Assembly: GCA_029339195.1 (NCBI GenBank)
Contig: JAPTJF010000597.1
Location: 1 to 29,523, forward strand
DNA length: 29,523 nucleotides
From: Micractinium sp. NFX-FRZ
Taxonomy: Eukaryota; Chlorophyta; Trebouxiophyceae; Chlorellales; Chlorellaceae
Reading direction: 5' to 3'
This document shows, in pieces, positions 18,708-29,523 of the stretch. The position numbers and the translations under genes were made by a program. The notes beneath the pieces were generated by a model that was not told where the DNA came from, searched no databases, and saw only the letters and a program-made list of their open reading frames with translations. Position 1 is the stretch's first letter. Every line of letters starts with the position of its first letter.

Positions 18708-21700
18708 CTGCAAGGGGAAGGGAGGCACATGAAGAGGGCGCGGCTGATGGCGCCTCTCATTCACGCTGCACAGGCAGCATGCCGTGGGGCTCGCTGACAG
18801 CTTGGGACGCGGGAGGCGTGCACTGCACCCACGAGCACAGAAAGGGGACAATCCGCACTGTCATACCGACTCAATGGAGTAGAAGAGGTGGTTGCTGGGC
18901 ATGTCGAGTCGGATGCCAGAGGCAGACGTGACCACGCTGCTGAGCGCAAACTTGGTGGTGCGCATGGCGGTGGTCAGAGCGGTTGCAAGGTTGGCGCTGG
19001 CAGCCGCTGAGCCAGCAGCCCTCGTGGTGGTTCCAGTGCCGGTGACTGTTCCTCCGACCATGGCATTGCTGGGGCATGCCTGCAAATAAGAAGACACAAA
19101 GGCAATGCTGAGCTGCTGACAGTAGCAGCACCAGGCATGCGCAACAGGGAGACCCAGCACTGCAGGCCTACCTGACCCGAGGCGGTGAGCAGGCTTGCTG
19201 TGGTGGATGTGGGGCTGACAGTCAGGATACAACCAGCAGCTGCCACGGTGACAGTCATGCGGGGGTAGCACATGGCGAATGGGTCTGTGACGTTGGTGGC
19301 GTCAGTCAGGGCGAGAGTGATCATGCCAGACGGGCATGCAGGCGGCGGCGGTGGTGGGCTAGGTGATGGGGGTGGAGGGTAGGGCAAAGGGGGGGGAGGG
19401 GATGGAGGTCGTGGGGAGGGTGAAGGAGGCAATGGAGATGGGGGTGGTGGGGAGGGCGAAGGGGGGTGTGGGGAGGGGGGTGGTGGGGACGGAGGCGGAG
19501 GCGGGGGCGGCAGCGGAGAGGGGCAGGGTGGAGGCGGAGAGGGCGGTGGGGGAGAGGGGCTGGGTGGTGGCGGAGAGGGCGGGGGGGGAGAGGGGCTGGG
19601 CGGAGGAGGGTTCGGCTGGGGTGGAGGCGGGCTGGGAGGCGGAGGGGGAGAGGGGCTGGGTGGACGAGGGCTCGGCGGGGGAGGGAACGGGCTGGGAGGC
19701 GGTGGAGAGGGCGGGGGTGGAGAGGGGCTGGGTGGAGGCGGAGACGGCGGGGGCGGGGAGGGGCTGGTAGGACGAGGGCTTGGCGGGGGTGGAGAGGGGC
19801 TGGGTGGACGAGGGCTTGGTGGGGGTGGAGAGGGGCTGGGTGGAGGCGGAGAAGGCGGGGGCGGGGAGGGGCTGGGTGGACGAGGGCTCGGCGGGGGAGG
19901 GGACGGGCTGGGTGGTGGTGGAGAGGGCGGGGGCGGGGAGGGACTGGGTGGTGGCGGAGAGGGCGGGGGTGGAGAGGGGCTGGGTGGTGGCGGAGAGGGC
20001 GGGGGAGGGGAGGGGCTGGGTGGTGGAGGGCTTGGTGGGGGTGGAGAGGGGCTGGGTGGAGGCGGAGAAGGCGGGGGCGGGGAGGGGCTGGGTGGATGAG
20101 GGCTCGGCGGGGGAGGGGACGGGCTGGGAGGCGGGGGTGGTGAAGGGCTCGGCGGAGGTGGAGAGGGGCTGGGGGGAGGCGGCGAGGGGCCGGGTGGAGG
20201 GGGTGGGGGCGGCGGAGAGGGCGGGGGTGGCGACGGGTTCGGAGGGGCCGGCGGCGGCGATGGGCTTGGTGGTGGGGGAGAGGGACTGGGTGGCGGTGGC
20301 GAGGGGCTTGGGGGAGGCTGAGGTGGAGGTGGGCTCGGGGGAGGTGGGGAAGGACTGGGCGGGGGTGGGGGGGGACTGGGTGGAGAAGGAGGTGGGCTCG
20401 GTGATGGGGGGGGCGGGCTGGGCGGTGGTGGTGCAGGGCTAGGCGGTGGGGCAGGCACCGCAAACGTGAGCTGATACTCAAATGGCCCTTCCCCTACTTC
20501 CGTCACATAGTCGAAAATGTGTGTGAAGTCCTCCGCCGGCTTCTGTGCAGCGTCAAACACGTGGTACGAGGTCCAAGCATTCCAGGGCACCTCCAGTTCT
20601 GTGCCGTTGGCGCGCGTGGCGGCCACCAGCTGCCATGTGTTGGTGGGCAGCCCCGCCGCAGACTCCGCCTTGAGGTAGACCAGTGTTGGCAGGGCTGTGG
20701 GCTTGGGGGCGCGAAGTGTGGCAGACACGTGGCCACCAGCAAAGCTGACATCCACCAGCTGGCCTGTAAGGAACGTGACAGGCAGCACGGCACCGCCGCT
20801 GCTGGAGTGCACCGAGAACGTCTGACCAGCCTCCTCCACCAAAAAGTCGGGCTGACTGTCGGCAGAGGGGCTGGGCGCCAGGAGCCGCACCATGTGCACC
20901 GCGCTGTAAGCAGCCACAGAGCGGATGGATGATAGCGAGGGGTCTCCAAAGATGTTCCTGCGGCCGGCGGGAGGAGGTGGACAGGAAGTGAAGCATGGAG
21001 AGCATGCATGGGCGTCCCCTATTTTGATTGGCGGCATGCATACCGTATTTTCGTCCATACGTTGTATGCCTGGCGTGGCAATGCAGCCAGTAGCGTGCAT
21101 GCAACTACCATGTTGGCTTACCGTGTGGTGATGGACACGTTGCGTGGCCGCAGGCTGCCCTGTAGAGAGGAGCGCATGGCCCACAGTATGACCGCGGTGG
21201 TGTCAGGAGCGATGGTGCCAACCTGTAAGAGGGCATGAACGCAACAGGATGCAGTTGGTAGAGCATCCAGGGAGCTGACCGGATGTTAAGCCGAAGTGAA
21301 GGAAAGGGCCCGACTATGGCACTCAGCTAGCAACTGTGGGTCGATGGGCAGGGGAGTGCCGGGTCTCTAAGCCACCCATCCCGGGCGCAAGTGCTCACCT
21401 GCACGCCCAACCGCGCGGGCAGCGGTGTGCCCCCATTGAGCACCACGGAATCGATGGAGAAGGTGACACGCAGCCCTTTCTCGTTGTCAATGATCTCGGG
21501 CTGTTGTGTAGTGACAGAGACGCCCGTGGCACTGCCGGCGCCAGCATTGTGCAACATTACGCCAATCTCCGCAGGCACGGAGGGCTCAACTTCCTGCAAC
21601 GCAGCGGCAAGAGTTGGATGGCGGGGTATGCAGAGTCGAGTATTGCTTGGGCAACCACCTTGTGCAAACAGCTGCGGACATTTAAAACATGGACCCCACT

Positions 21701-24700
21701 GAGTCCTCATGTCCGCCGAGACAGGGCTCCATCGCGCACCCTGCGCATGAAGGCCTAATTGCAGTTAACCGAAATACTTGCCGACCCACCTCTGTGAACG
21801 CATTGTCGCCTACGATCCACTCGGGCACATAGTATCCTAGGTGGAGCTGGGGCTCGGGAAACACGTCGATCTGCGCCGCAACCAGCGTGACGTTTTCAGG
21901 GCTCCCGGTGGCGCCGCTGTCGCCGGACAACACGGTGGTGTAGGAGATCCAGCCCCCCACAAAGTACTGCGCTGCCTTCGTGATGTTGAAGTTGCGGCTG
22001 GCTAGCGTGATGTCAACAGTGCCAGTGGTGCTGGGCCCCAAGCCGAGGCCCCTGTTGTAGTACAGGCCGTGGGTGAAGCCCTGGAGCGCTGGCGTCGTGA
22101 AGGCAAAGGTCTCGGTCACATCGTGCCCGGTGGAGTTTGTCACCACCAGCGCGAAGCTCACGTTTGCGAGGCTTTGGTCGCTGGGGCAGCCCAGGCTGAG
22201 GCTGGCCAGGAAGGCCTGCCGCTCCACCACAAACCGCTGGCTCAAGCGCAACACCACTGTGGCGCAAACGCCGGGGTTGCCGCTCGCCGCCTTGGCGGCG
22301 TCGGCAAAGTACGTGTGCAGTGTTGCGTACGCGCCCCACACGAAGCTGGGGAAGCCACGTGACTGGGCGTACTGCATGTCGCGCATGAAGGTGTCGTAGC
22401 GCGTCTGCAGGTATAAGGGGAGTGAAGAGTTCGGTTGGATGTGGGTAATGTGAAGCAACAAGTAGGGGTGCAACCAGCAGCAACCCGACACCCAACAATG
22501 ACGCGGCAAATCAAGGGTTTCCCACAGAGAGCAGCACAACAACTAGTCGAGCTGGCACGCGCATCTCACGACAAAACCCTGACACATGCAGCCACACACC
22601 TGCAACACGCCAATCCGCGTGCCATTGCCCCCAGAAGAACCATGTTGCCAGCGCTCCACGAGAAGGCGGCGGGCAGAAAGTGAGGTATTGCCCAATGCGG
22701 GGCTCAGTAGAGCGGTTGCCTCTGCATCTGAGATGAGAATGCCGCCCTCCCCCTGCATGCACCATGCGGCGCATTCATTTCAACCATGCTAGCTGTGGTC
22801 GCCGACAATGCACCATTGCCCCACAATGCAGTTTCCGCCCGGCCATGTACCGCCGTGCCTAGCTAACCAAGCGCTGAGAAAGGAGGAGAGCTCACCTCTG
22901 GAGCGGTGGCGCGCAGGAAGAGGTCATCAAAAGCGGGCAAGAAGTCACCGTCAATTCGCAGCTGCAGCAGGTGCTCGCCCCACTCTTCGGTGCCAAACAG
23001 CTCGATCAGCATCGACCCCAGGTTGGACATCGCCACTGCAGAACAGGCAAGCAGACAGGTAAACGCCAAGTGCAAAGCAAGAGCATGGGGACAAGGTGGG
23101 TCTGATAGAAGTGGCAAGAACACGCAATGTTGTGCGCCTGCAAAGGCAAAGCACCCAAGCATCGGAAGTGTTGCCTCGCCTGAGTAGTTGCCATATTGCT
23201 GGCCCACGGGGCTGCTTCGCCAAGCATCGAAATCAACGCCAGACAACAGGCGGCGACGGCCAGGGTTGAGCTGCTGAAACACACACTTGTTCACCACTTT
23301 GAGAACGCATGCCACAGCAAGCCCGACGGGCCCGGTGGCCGCGCCAGCAACGTCAAGGCCCTTGTCTCTGCACAGAGGAGAGTCACCCAGAAACATGCCG
23401 GTCAGAATGCAGAGGCGTGTGTGGGGCACGTAATGGGTGGGTCAAGGCGTGCACAAAGCAACCGTGACGTTCAATGTAAAGTGGTGAACATCAATATGTG
23501 GTGACCGCGCACATAGCGACTTCGGCAATCGTCATGCCAGTCTTCTCGAGCATGGTCAGCTCCTTCTTCTCTTTTGGCGGTGTGGATGGCACTGGCAGAA
23601 GGGGCGTGATGCCGGCCTCTTTCAGCAAACCGACATCATCCTCGGGTGTGAAAAAGGGCTCCATGCTGGCCGTCATGAGTGCTACACTGGGGGTGGACTT
23701 GGGAGGGGGAGGGCTGGAGGATTCCTGAGTGCCGAATACCGCTTGGTTCATGGCCTCGACCGTGGGCTTGACAGTCTGTGGAAATCACATTCGTCGGGTT
23801 GGGGGGAGGGGATGGCAATGGGGGGTGGGGATATTGGATCATGTCATATTACGTGGGGTGGGCACCAGAGCGTGGGTTCTGGATGGCCAAGGGAGGACAT
23901 GAGCTGCCAAGCATGGCAGGCAAGCATGCAAACGCGTTAGCACACACATGTCAGCAAGACGCATCACCTGTTGAAGGACAGTCTCCGTGAGGTAGGGCGA
24001 CTTCCCGCGTAGGACTAAGGCGCCGTTGGCAATGTGGCCCACCATGGCGGTGCATGCGCCTTGGTCCCAAGGTTCCGGGCACAAGTCCCAATATTTCATT
24101 TTGCTAGCGACCTCGAGCGAGAAATCGGCGATCTCGGTGACAGCTTCCCTTGTTGCATGGGTAACATCGTCGGCTAAGTCCGCCGCACCTGCGACCTTCT
24201 TTGCCGCAGACAAGGCTTTGAACACCTTTGAGAGCACGCTGCCGAGCACACACGCTTCCAGGTAGTTCGCAGGGTTGAACATACACTCGCACGTGGGGAG
24301 AGGGATGTCGGGAACCGAGACAGATATGCCCGTGGGCACACTCCATGAGTTGCCACCACCACCACCTCCGCAATAGTCGCAAGGCGGAGGAATCCACGGT
24401 TGTGGGTCGCCAATATAACTCCCGCCGTCGACAATGCCCGAGCCAAGGTTGTCACATGCACCAAGGTTGCCAATCACAACGGGGTTCGCGGCGCCATTCT
24501 TGAGACCTCCACTGTATGGGTGGCAATGGAAATGGAAGAGATGGGAGAGGCGGGTTGCATCGGTGCATGCAACATGAGGTTTGGCAGAACTTCGCAAGAT
24601 ACAAAGGGAGATGAGACGCACTGCACATGTGCTTAGAAAACAGTTAGAAACACATGTCGCAATTTACGCATGGGGTTGTTCAATGCCCCTTCTTGACCGT

Positions 24701-27700
24701 CATAGGGGGGGGGGGGGGGTCAGTTACTGCCGCTCCTCATTGGCACCTCCTAGTAATCCCACTACAGCACTCCTCCAGCCAGTTCTCACCATATGTAGGC
24801 AAATGCGGTGGCAACGACTGAAGCAAAACACTCAATGGCGTCACCCACTCCCAGGAGGCGGCGATGCACTGGTGCCAGCACGCCCGCCATAACGTGCACG
24901 GGCAGCTTGACGGTGGCGTTGGAAGGTATTTTTTCCAACAGAGGACCCAACACCAGGCCTCCATCCTGGCGGGCAGGCTCCAATACGGTGGGGCAGTAGT
25001 ATGCAGGGTCTGAGCAATCGGGTTGTCCAGGCGCAAAAATTACGGGGTCCGACGCAGACCTTGGGAAGGTCATGCGCACATCAACAGCGTCAATGAAGCC
25101 GTGGTTTGTCAGGAACAAGAACGTGCCGCCGTTGTCCAGCACCTCAACAACATTGAGATAGCTAGGAATGGCAACCACCTGTGCAGGGCATTAAAAAAAG
25201 ACTAAGCAGGTAAGGCGCAAGCGAGCGCTGGAACATGTCCATGCAAGCCTTTGTGCACACAAACACGGGCATGTGCACACATAGTGCCACACGGTCACGA
25301 GCACGCACACAAGCATAAGCACAACGGCGGTTGGCGCACCACAGGAGCGGGCACGTTCGTCTCGTACACTAAGTCCACCACCACTTCGTTTTCCTCCACA
25401 TACGTCGTTGGGGTGACAGTAAAGGAGATGGTCACGGTCTGAAGCTGCAGGAACACTTGCACCGGGCCCGTGGCGCCCAGTACGCGCTGCTGCTGCTGCA
25501 CCGACTGGTGCCCGCGTGCAGACACCTGGATGGTAGGGTAGAGACATACAAAACTGTGCTTGAGTGGGAAGAGGTGGGGTTGCGGGCTGAGTGGGAAGAG
25601 TGGGGTTGCGGGCTGAGTGGGAAGAGGTGGGGTTGCGGGCTGTTGTGGGGTGCAAGGGCTACCGAGATCGAGGGCCACCACAGCCCTAGCAGCCACTTAA
25701 TCTTGCAGGCGGGCTCGTGCCTCTACCACCATCTGCCCCCCCAACCGAGCAACGCAGCGAACTGCTCACCTCTAACAAGTAAAGCCCCTCGGCGACATCA
25801 ATCAAGGTCGCCATGCCATCGAGACCAGACATGCCCTGTGCCACTGTGGTCCCCACAACATTCATCAGCCTAACTGTGGCGTTGGCAAGCTTAGGTTGCT
25901 CTGCTGTCAAGAAGGACCGCTGCAGCGCAAGAAGCAGAGGGCATGGCGAGCTCAACTAAGCGTGTGCTGTGACCCGTGGCTATGCATCAGGACAGCGCCT
26001 AATGTGCATGAGCAAGCACAGTTCCGGCTTGGAGAAATTTTGAATGTCGAACGCAGGTAGGTGCGACGGAGATGTCACATGTGCAAACCTGCCCTGTGCC
26101 CGTAAATGGTGCCCATTCGCCTCCACCCTACCTCATCCACCACCTCCACCATCAGTGAGCCGGTCACGTTGGTGTTGCAGGTGAACTGCAGACTCAGGGG
26201 GTATGCACCCAGCCCAGAGTGCACGGTAAGGCTGCCCAAGAAGACACCGCCAATGGGAGTGTCGGCGGGGAGCGCAACCTCAAAGACAATGTCAGCAGTG
26301 CCGCCCGGGGGCAAGGGCGAAATGGGGAAGGGCGTGGTGGTGCGCAGCGGCGCGGTAGGGGGGATGTCCGGGAGGGAGATGGGAGATGATGGGAGTGTGC
26401 CAAGGTTGGTCACTTCCACTTCGAAAGTGTACGATCTGCCGGGCTCAAGCTCCGCCTGCAAGGTTGGCAAGTGTGGATGAGGTTGTCTAGGTCAGGGTCA
26501 AAGTAAAGGTGGCGTTGCAATGGGCACACAACAGGGTAGCCCTTCCTCGTCCGCCTAACACAGCTCTGCAAGGCAGCCTCCCGCGCCCCCCAGCCCTCCA
26601 ACCTGCACACTGGCCGGCGTCAGCTTCAGCTGCGTTGTCGCCGACTGAATGCGTGCAACAGCCTGGATGGATGCGCCCTCAGCACTGCGCACTAGCAGCG
26701 ACACACCCACTGAGAATGCCACGCTCTGTGGGATAATTGCGTGCAACGTGATGTTTGCGCTAGTGCCGGGCTGCAGTGTGGTATCCTGCAACGCGGCAGC
26801 CAGGTTTACGCCTGGCGGCAGGGCACCAAATGTTGTAATCAGCTCCAGCTGGGTGAGCGGCGAGCTGGACTGGCTGGTGAGGAGAGCAAGGGGTTCAGTC
26901 GGTTGGCTCCCTGGGTCGATAGCCAATGTTGGCAGCCCGGAAGCTGTCAACAGCCATGATGAGGTGAAAGTTATTGCCAGCGCAGGCACCACGCTGAAGG
27001 CGTCTTGCACTGGGACGGGCCCTGGGTAAAGGGGGACACGGATGATGCACAAGCTTTCAATTGGTGCAGGCATGGAAGCATAGCCACCATGGTGCAAAAC
27101 AACAAAATACGCCGCCGCTACCGAGTCATAGCTGCTTAGAGCACCAGTCAAACTCCCTCACCTGTGTACAGTGGATTGCGGCAGTACATGTTGTAATCAC
27201 CCACAGACGAGCTCCAGGATGGCACAAGAAAGCTGGCATTAAAGGCTCCTTCGGTGTCCAGCTGCGCCGTGAACGACTGCCAACTGCCCGGACCACCAAT
27301 GGTCAGTGTCACATTGCGCCCCTCCCACAGCTGTGAGGCATTTCCCACTGGCGTGAGCTGGGCAGTCCCATTCAGCTCAACCCGATCTCCGGGCACAAAC
27401 GTCCGGTCGGGGCTTGCTACGTGGATTGTGCATGTGTAGTCAACAGTAGGCAGGAGCCGCAGCGTGGCAGATGTCACGCCGAAATCATTCAATGCCGCGA
27501 CCTCAATGACGGTGACCTGCATGAGCGTCACCGCACGTGTTGCCCTGGTTTGCCACTCGTTCGGTCCCTCATTCCACACTGCCCCCCATGCATGGCCTGT
27601 GCAGCTAGCTTGCGCCTTGCCCCGCATCCGCCCAGCCAACCATGCCCACCTGCTCGTTGGCGATGCGCGGCGCGGTCCAAGTCAACGTGCCATTTGAGTC

Positions 27701-29514
27701 GACACGGGCGCTGAATGGCCCTGATCTAACCAGCCACGTGACGTTGCCGGAGCCCACAGTGCGTAGTGGGAGCTCGAAAACGCGGCCAAAGAGGACAGGG
27801 AGCGGATCGGTGGCAGGCAGTGAGGCGGGGTCGATGGTTGGTGGTGAACCACTCACTGAGCAGTCGGCGCCATGGGCATTGCTTTGGCACACGCAAGTGC
27901 CTGCGTAGCAGAAGCCCTGTTCAGAACAATCATTTGGACAAGGTCCAAAATATGAAATAGCACGGTGGAAGGTGAGGGTGCCCGGCCATGCGCCGGTCAG
28001 CAACACGCTTGCATTGGTGCCTGGCTCCCCTGGCGGCGCCGCACATTCTAGCAATGTGGGGGCAACCAGCAGTGCGATGCCCATGCTTGTGCCGCCCACA
28101 ATGCACTCGTACTCTCCATAAGGCGGGAGGCTAAGCCCAATCTGCAGTGTTGCACCAGTGGCTGCAGGCACGTCCAGGGGCGTCACATATTCGATGTCGA
28201 TAGGTGCAGGAGGCGGAGGAGGGCTGGGAGGTGGTGATGGCGGGCGTGGTGGAGGCGGCGGTGGATTCGGCGGTGGAGGCGGGCTTGGCGGAGGTGGAGC
28301 GGGGCTTGGGGGCGTGGGGGGCGGGCTCGGCGGGGGTGGAGAGGGGCTCGGCGGCGGGGGTGGGGATGGGCCGGGTGGTGGAGGAGAGGGGCTGGGTGGC
28401 GGCGGACAGGGGCTCGGCGGCGGAGGTGATGGGCTGGGCGGGGGTGGTGATGGGCTGGGAGGAGGTGGAGAGGGGCTGGGCGGTGGAGGGCTGGGTGGCG
28501 GAGGTGGTGGACTTGGAGGGGGCGGAGATGGGCTGGGCGGTGGAGGTGGTGGCGAGTGTGGCACTGCATGTCCATCAAGAAACCTCATGTCATGGTGGCA
28601 GATGCTACTAAAATAGAACCGATGAGCAGAGCAAAGCAGGATTGTAGTGCACCGGGGTGTAAAGAAAAATCTTGCCAGCTGCAACGCACCGGCATCTGTA
28701 GTGCACGCCACACCAACGTCTGCATCAGGGCCGCAAGTGAAGCCTGCGCTCTCGAAGCTGCAATCATTGAGCGTAGACTCTTCGCCATTGCAGCCAACGT
28801 TGTAAAGCAGGTTGGGCAGGGTGCCATTGCCGGCACCGTAGTAGGCGGAGCCATGCGCAAAGGCAGGGCCAGGATGGCCCAACATGCGGCAGACAACTAG
28901 CGCGTCGTTGTTGTCGAAATACCCCCAATGGAAACTGTACCCGGAGCACACAGTGCCCCATCGACCGTTGGCAAGGACCTCTAAGCGGCCCCAATTGTCG
29001 CCGCCACCCACCAGGCGGACCTGAGAGATGAACGGTCCTGCAAGGCTGGCGGGCAGGGGAGAAGTGAGTGGAGAGGTAGCCTAAAGAGACCCCCCGCAGC
29101 AAAACAGAGGAAAGGCGTTGGGAGACGAAGAAGATCTAGCCCTTGAGCGTGAGTTGAGATAAGGCAGCAGAGATGGGCACCCCCCTGGCGGCCGCTGGCG
29201 ACCAGACCTGCTGACTCACGCTCTGCGTTCCATTCTAGCCACACGTATCGCAGCGGGCAAGTGGCATGCACGGCGTTTGCTACATGCATGTGATGCATAG
29301 TATTTTGCGTCCTTTGTTGAAAGCCCTGGCTCCCCGAGACAACAAGCTGCAGCTACCATCCCCACACCACGCACCCGGAACTGGGCACGAATAGTTCTGC
29401 GCAACGTCCACAGTCGTGTTTTGGGCACTGGGCTGCAGCGCAAACTCCCTGGCGTTGTCAAAGGTGATGCTCTGGTAGCATGCTCCCGAAGCTTCACCCA
29501 AGGGGCCCATCTCG
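17332..29514 (-). CDS. Giant multidomain extracellular protein (SRCR, EGF-like, bacterial-type modules, PPSP tracts, Cys-repeat tail); 5' end outside window
   Basis: At least 2763 residues. Exons (5' to 3'): 29514-29375, 29037-28690, 28563-27650, 27516-27162, 27021-26603, 26455-26132, 25919-25770, 25525-25340, 25178-24790, 24511-23968, 23775-23513, 23367-23180, 23035-22896, 22752-22600, 22404-21790, 21593-21399, 21222-21122, 20957-19172, 19079-18867, 18707-18392, 18266-18000, 17909-17743, 17576-17499, 17373-17332. All phases agree. Approximate domains by in-window residue: SRCR 48-162; PPSP linker 165-285; TIG-like strand region, then EGF-like about 370-400; Ig/CARDB-like segments about 468-1075; Cys/Gly-rich and helical part 1076-1453; bacterial-like module 1454-1990; PPSP tract about 1980-2350; Cys repeats 2475-2763. 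No transmembrane helix or GPI signal is visible at the C-terminus (ends PKRRMRAA), so a secreted matrix or cell-wall role is inferred. The intron after 23180 has a GC donor. The last exon is uncertain: an acceptor at 17237 would instead give a short tail ending at 17213. Confidence 0.8.
19341..20456 (-). repeat. 1.1-kb (PPSP)n minisatellite coding tract
   Basis: Minus-strand exon 18 holds about 370 residues of PPPSPSPPPPSPPPPSP-type sequence with rare Arg, His, Asn, Ala, Leu and Thr. This is the hydroxyproline-rich (extensin/pherophorin-like) rod motif of green-algal cell-wall glycoproteins; prolines are expected to be hydroxylated and arabinosylated. At DNA level the plus strand is a long run of G-triplet-rich 15-30 bp units (GGGGCTGGGTGG, GGCGGGGGCGGGGAG), prone to slippage and G-quadruplex formation. 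Confidence 0.92.
21122..22752 (-). other. Bacterial-surface-protein-like module within the giant gene
   Basis: Exons 14-17, continuing into exon 18, encode AAGYFVGGW-like beta sequence (seen as AAQYFVGGWISYT), a FPEPQLHLGYYVPEWIVGDN segment, FTEEVEPSVPAEIGVMLHN, QPEIIDNEKGLRVTF, WAMRSSLQGSL and then IFGDPSLSSIRSV and PDFLVEE. From memory, this ordered set (Y..P..V.GD..FT..EPS.P..LGV.V.N.G, Q.P.I..N.KGL.., W...SSLQG, G.P..S.I..V, PDFLV) is the same as in very large bacterial and cyanobacterial CARDB/Ig-rich surface proteins. That match is remembered, not searched. Confidence 0.6.
24790..25525 (-). other. Second bacterial-type segment (ETNVPAPV module)
   Basis: Exons 8-9 encode QTVTISFTVTPTTYVEE, VDLVYETNVPAPVVVAIPSY, LTNHGFIDAVDVRMTFP and a spaced LGPLLEKIPSNATVKLPVHV. 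The chain of a T..P...E.....L...FETNVPAPV strand pair, a TNHG turn, and a P..S.V..PV strand is again what I recall from large bacterial repeat proteins. In both cases it sits upstream of the EPS-P module, so the order appears conserved. Confidence 0.55.
25562..25641. repeat. Three tandem ~27-bp units in intron 7-8 of the giant gene
   Basis: GAGTGGGAAGAGGTGGGGTT plus GCGGGCT (27 nt at 25562-25588) is repeated at 25589-25614 (one G fewer) and 25615-25641. On the coding (minus) strand it is pyrimidine-rich and may have expanded within the polypyrimidine region of the intron. Confidence 0.9.
27860..27940 (-). other. EGF-like module
   Basis: Within exon 3 of the giant gene: C-P-N-D-C-S-E-Q-G-F-C-Y-A-G-T-C-V-C-Q then ...HGADC. 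Six cysteines with the C-x3-C-x5-C-x4-C-x-C-x8-C spacing of the EGF_2/tenascin-type module, following a TIG-like strand region. Confidence 0.85.
28203..28554 (-). repeat. First PPSP-rich linker of the giant gene
   Basis: About 115 residues of [18 protein letters not shown] and related units at the start of exon 3, between the SRCR domain and the TIG/EGF part. Same motif type as the longer tract at 19341-20456 but shorter and less regular. Confidence 0.9.
28690..29037 (-). other. SRCR (scavenger receptor cysteine-rich) domain exon
   Basis: One exon encodes a complete SRCR domain of about 105 residues: VRLVGGGDNWGRLEVLANGR, WGTVCSG, DNNDALVVCRMLGHPG, LLYNVGCNGEEST, LNDC and VGVAC. The order V.L.GG....GR.EV...G.WGTVC...., A.VVCR.LG, V.C.G.E..L..C, VGV.C matches the animal fold; six cysteines suggest the group A-like pattern. 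The phase-1 boundaries on both sides make the exon a classical shuffle unit. Confidence 0.93.
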
Positions 29515-29523
29515 CTGCAAGGC

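Noticed and set aside
19363..20442. Gly/Arg/Glu-rich plus-strand frames opposite the PPSP tract
   Set aside because: They are the reverse complement of the Pro/Ser repeat and mirror its periodicity; the minus-strand frame joins both sides to globular domains with consistent phases.
21248..21300. tRNA-like GTTGGTAGAGCATCC segment
   Set aside because: It resembles a D-arm only; there is no matching acceptor stem and no GGTTCGAATCC-type T arm, and it lies in an intron of the giant gene.
24705..24719. G15 run as a regulatory quadruplex
   Set aside because: A single homopolymer in an intron; no evidence for function beyond its composition.
28158..28616. Gly-rich plus-strand frame resembling a glycine-rich wall protein
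   Set aside because: It is the antisense of the first PPSP linker.
1..29523. CRISPR array, insertion sequence, integron or prophage
   Set aside because: No regularly spaced identical repeats with unique spacers, no transposase or integrase motifs, and gene structure is eukaryotic throughout.

Overview
The window looks like nuclear DNA of a green alga, most likely a Chlorella-like trebouxiophyte. The lineage is inferred from style: high GC, short exons separated by C/T-rich GT-AG introns, TGTAA motifs shortly after stop codons (the usual chlorophyte poly(A) signal), and (PPSP)n hydroxyproline-rich cell-wall type repeats. No organelle, phage or bacterial operon features are visible. Exon coordinates were worked out by hand from splice motifs, reading-phase continuity and remembered protein families. 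No alignment or expression data were used.

Plus strand, 1-16375, holds five head-to-tail genes: (1) the 3' end of translation elongation factor 2 (100-2375), closed by a 6-nt terminal exon; (2) a 730-aa AP2/ERF-domain transcription factor (3378-7195); (3) the sigma subunit of the AP-2 clathrin adaptor (9270-10724), whose start codon appears to be split by an intron; (4) a secreted/lysosomal palmitoyl-protein thioesterase of the PPT1 family with its catalytic triad intact (11357-14043); (5) a phytanoyl-CoA-dioxygenase-like Fe(II)/2-oxoglutarate oxygenase with a probable organelle-targeting N-terminus (14537-16210). 'AP2' in genes 2 and 3 is only a coincidence of names. The five have no evident shared pathway and are ordinary separately transcribed eukaryotic genes.

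Minus strand, 29514 down to 17332, is one very large gene running off the right edge. I can chain 24 exons with matching phases and no stop, giving 2763 residues without the N-terminus. Order: a short Cys-containing exon, an SRCR domain, a PPSP-rich linker, an EGF-like module, a run of Ig/CARDB-like beta segments, a Cys/Gly-rich helical part, modules resembling those of large bacterial (cyanobacterial-type) surface proteins, a second and much longer PPSP tract (about 370 residues), and a C-terminal array of ephrin-receptor-like/GCC-type Cys repeats. It looks like an extracellular adhesion or matrix protein combining animal-like, bacterial-like and algal cell-wall modules.

The most unusual structural signal is recurrent. 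In four of the five plus-strand genes, at least one intron holds a degenerate copy of the adjoining exon edge, in most cases together with its splice-site context. The window also starts with a run of 52 C.
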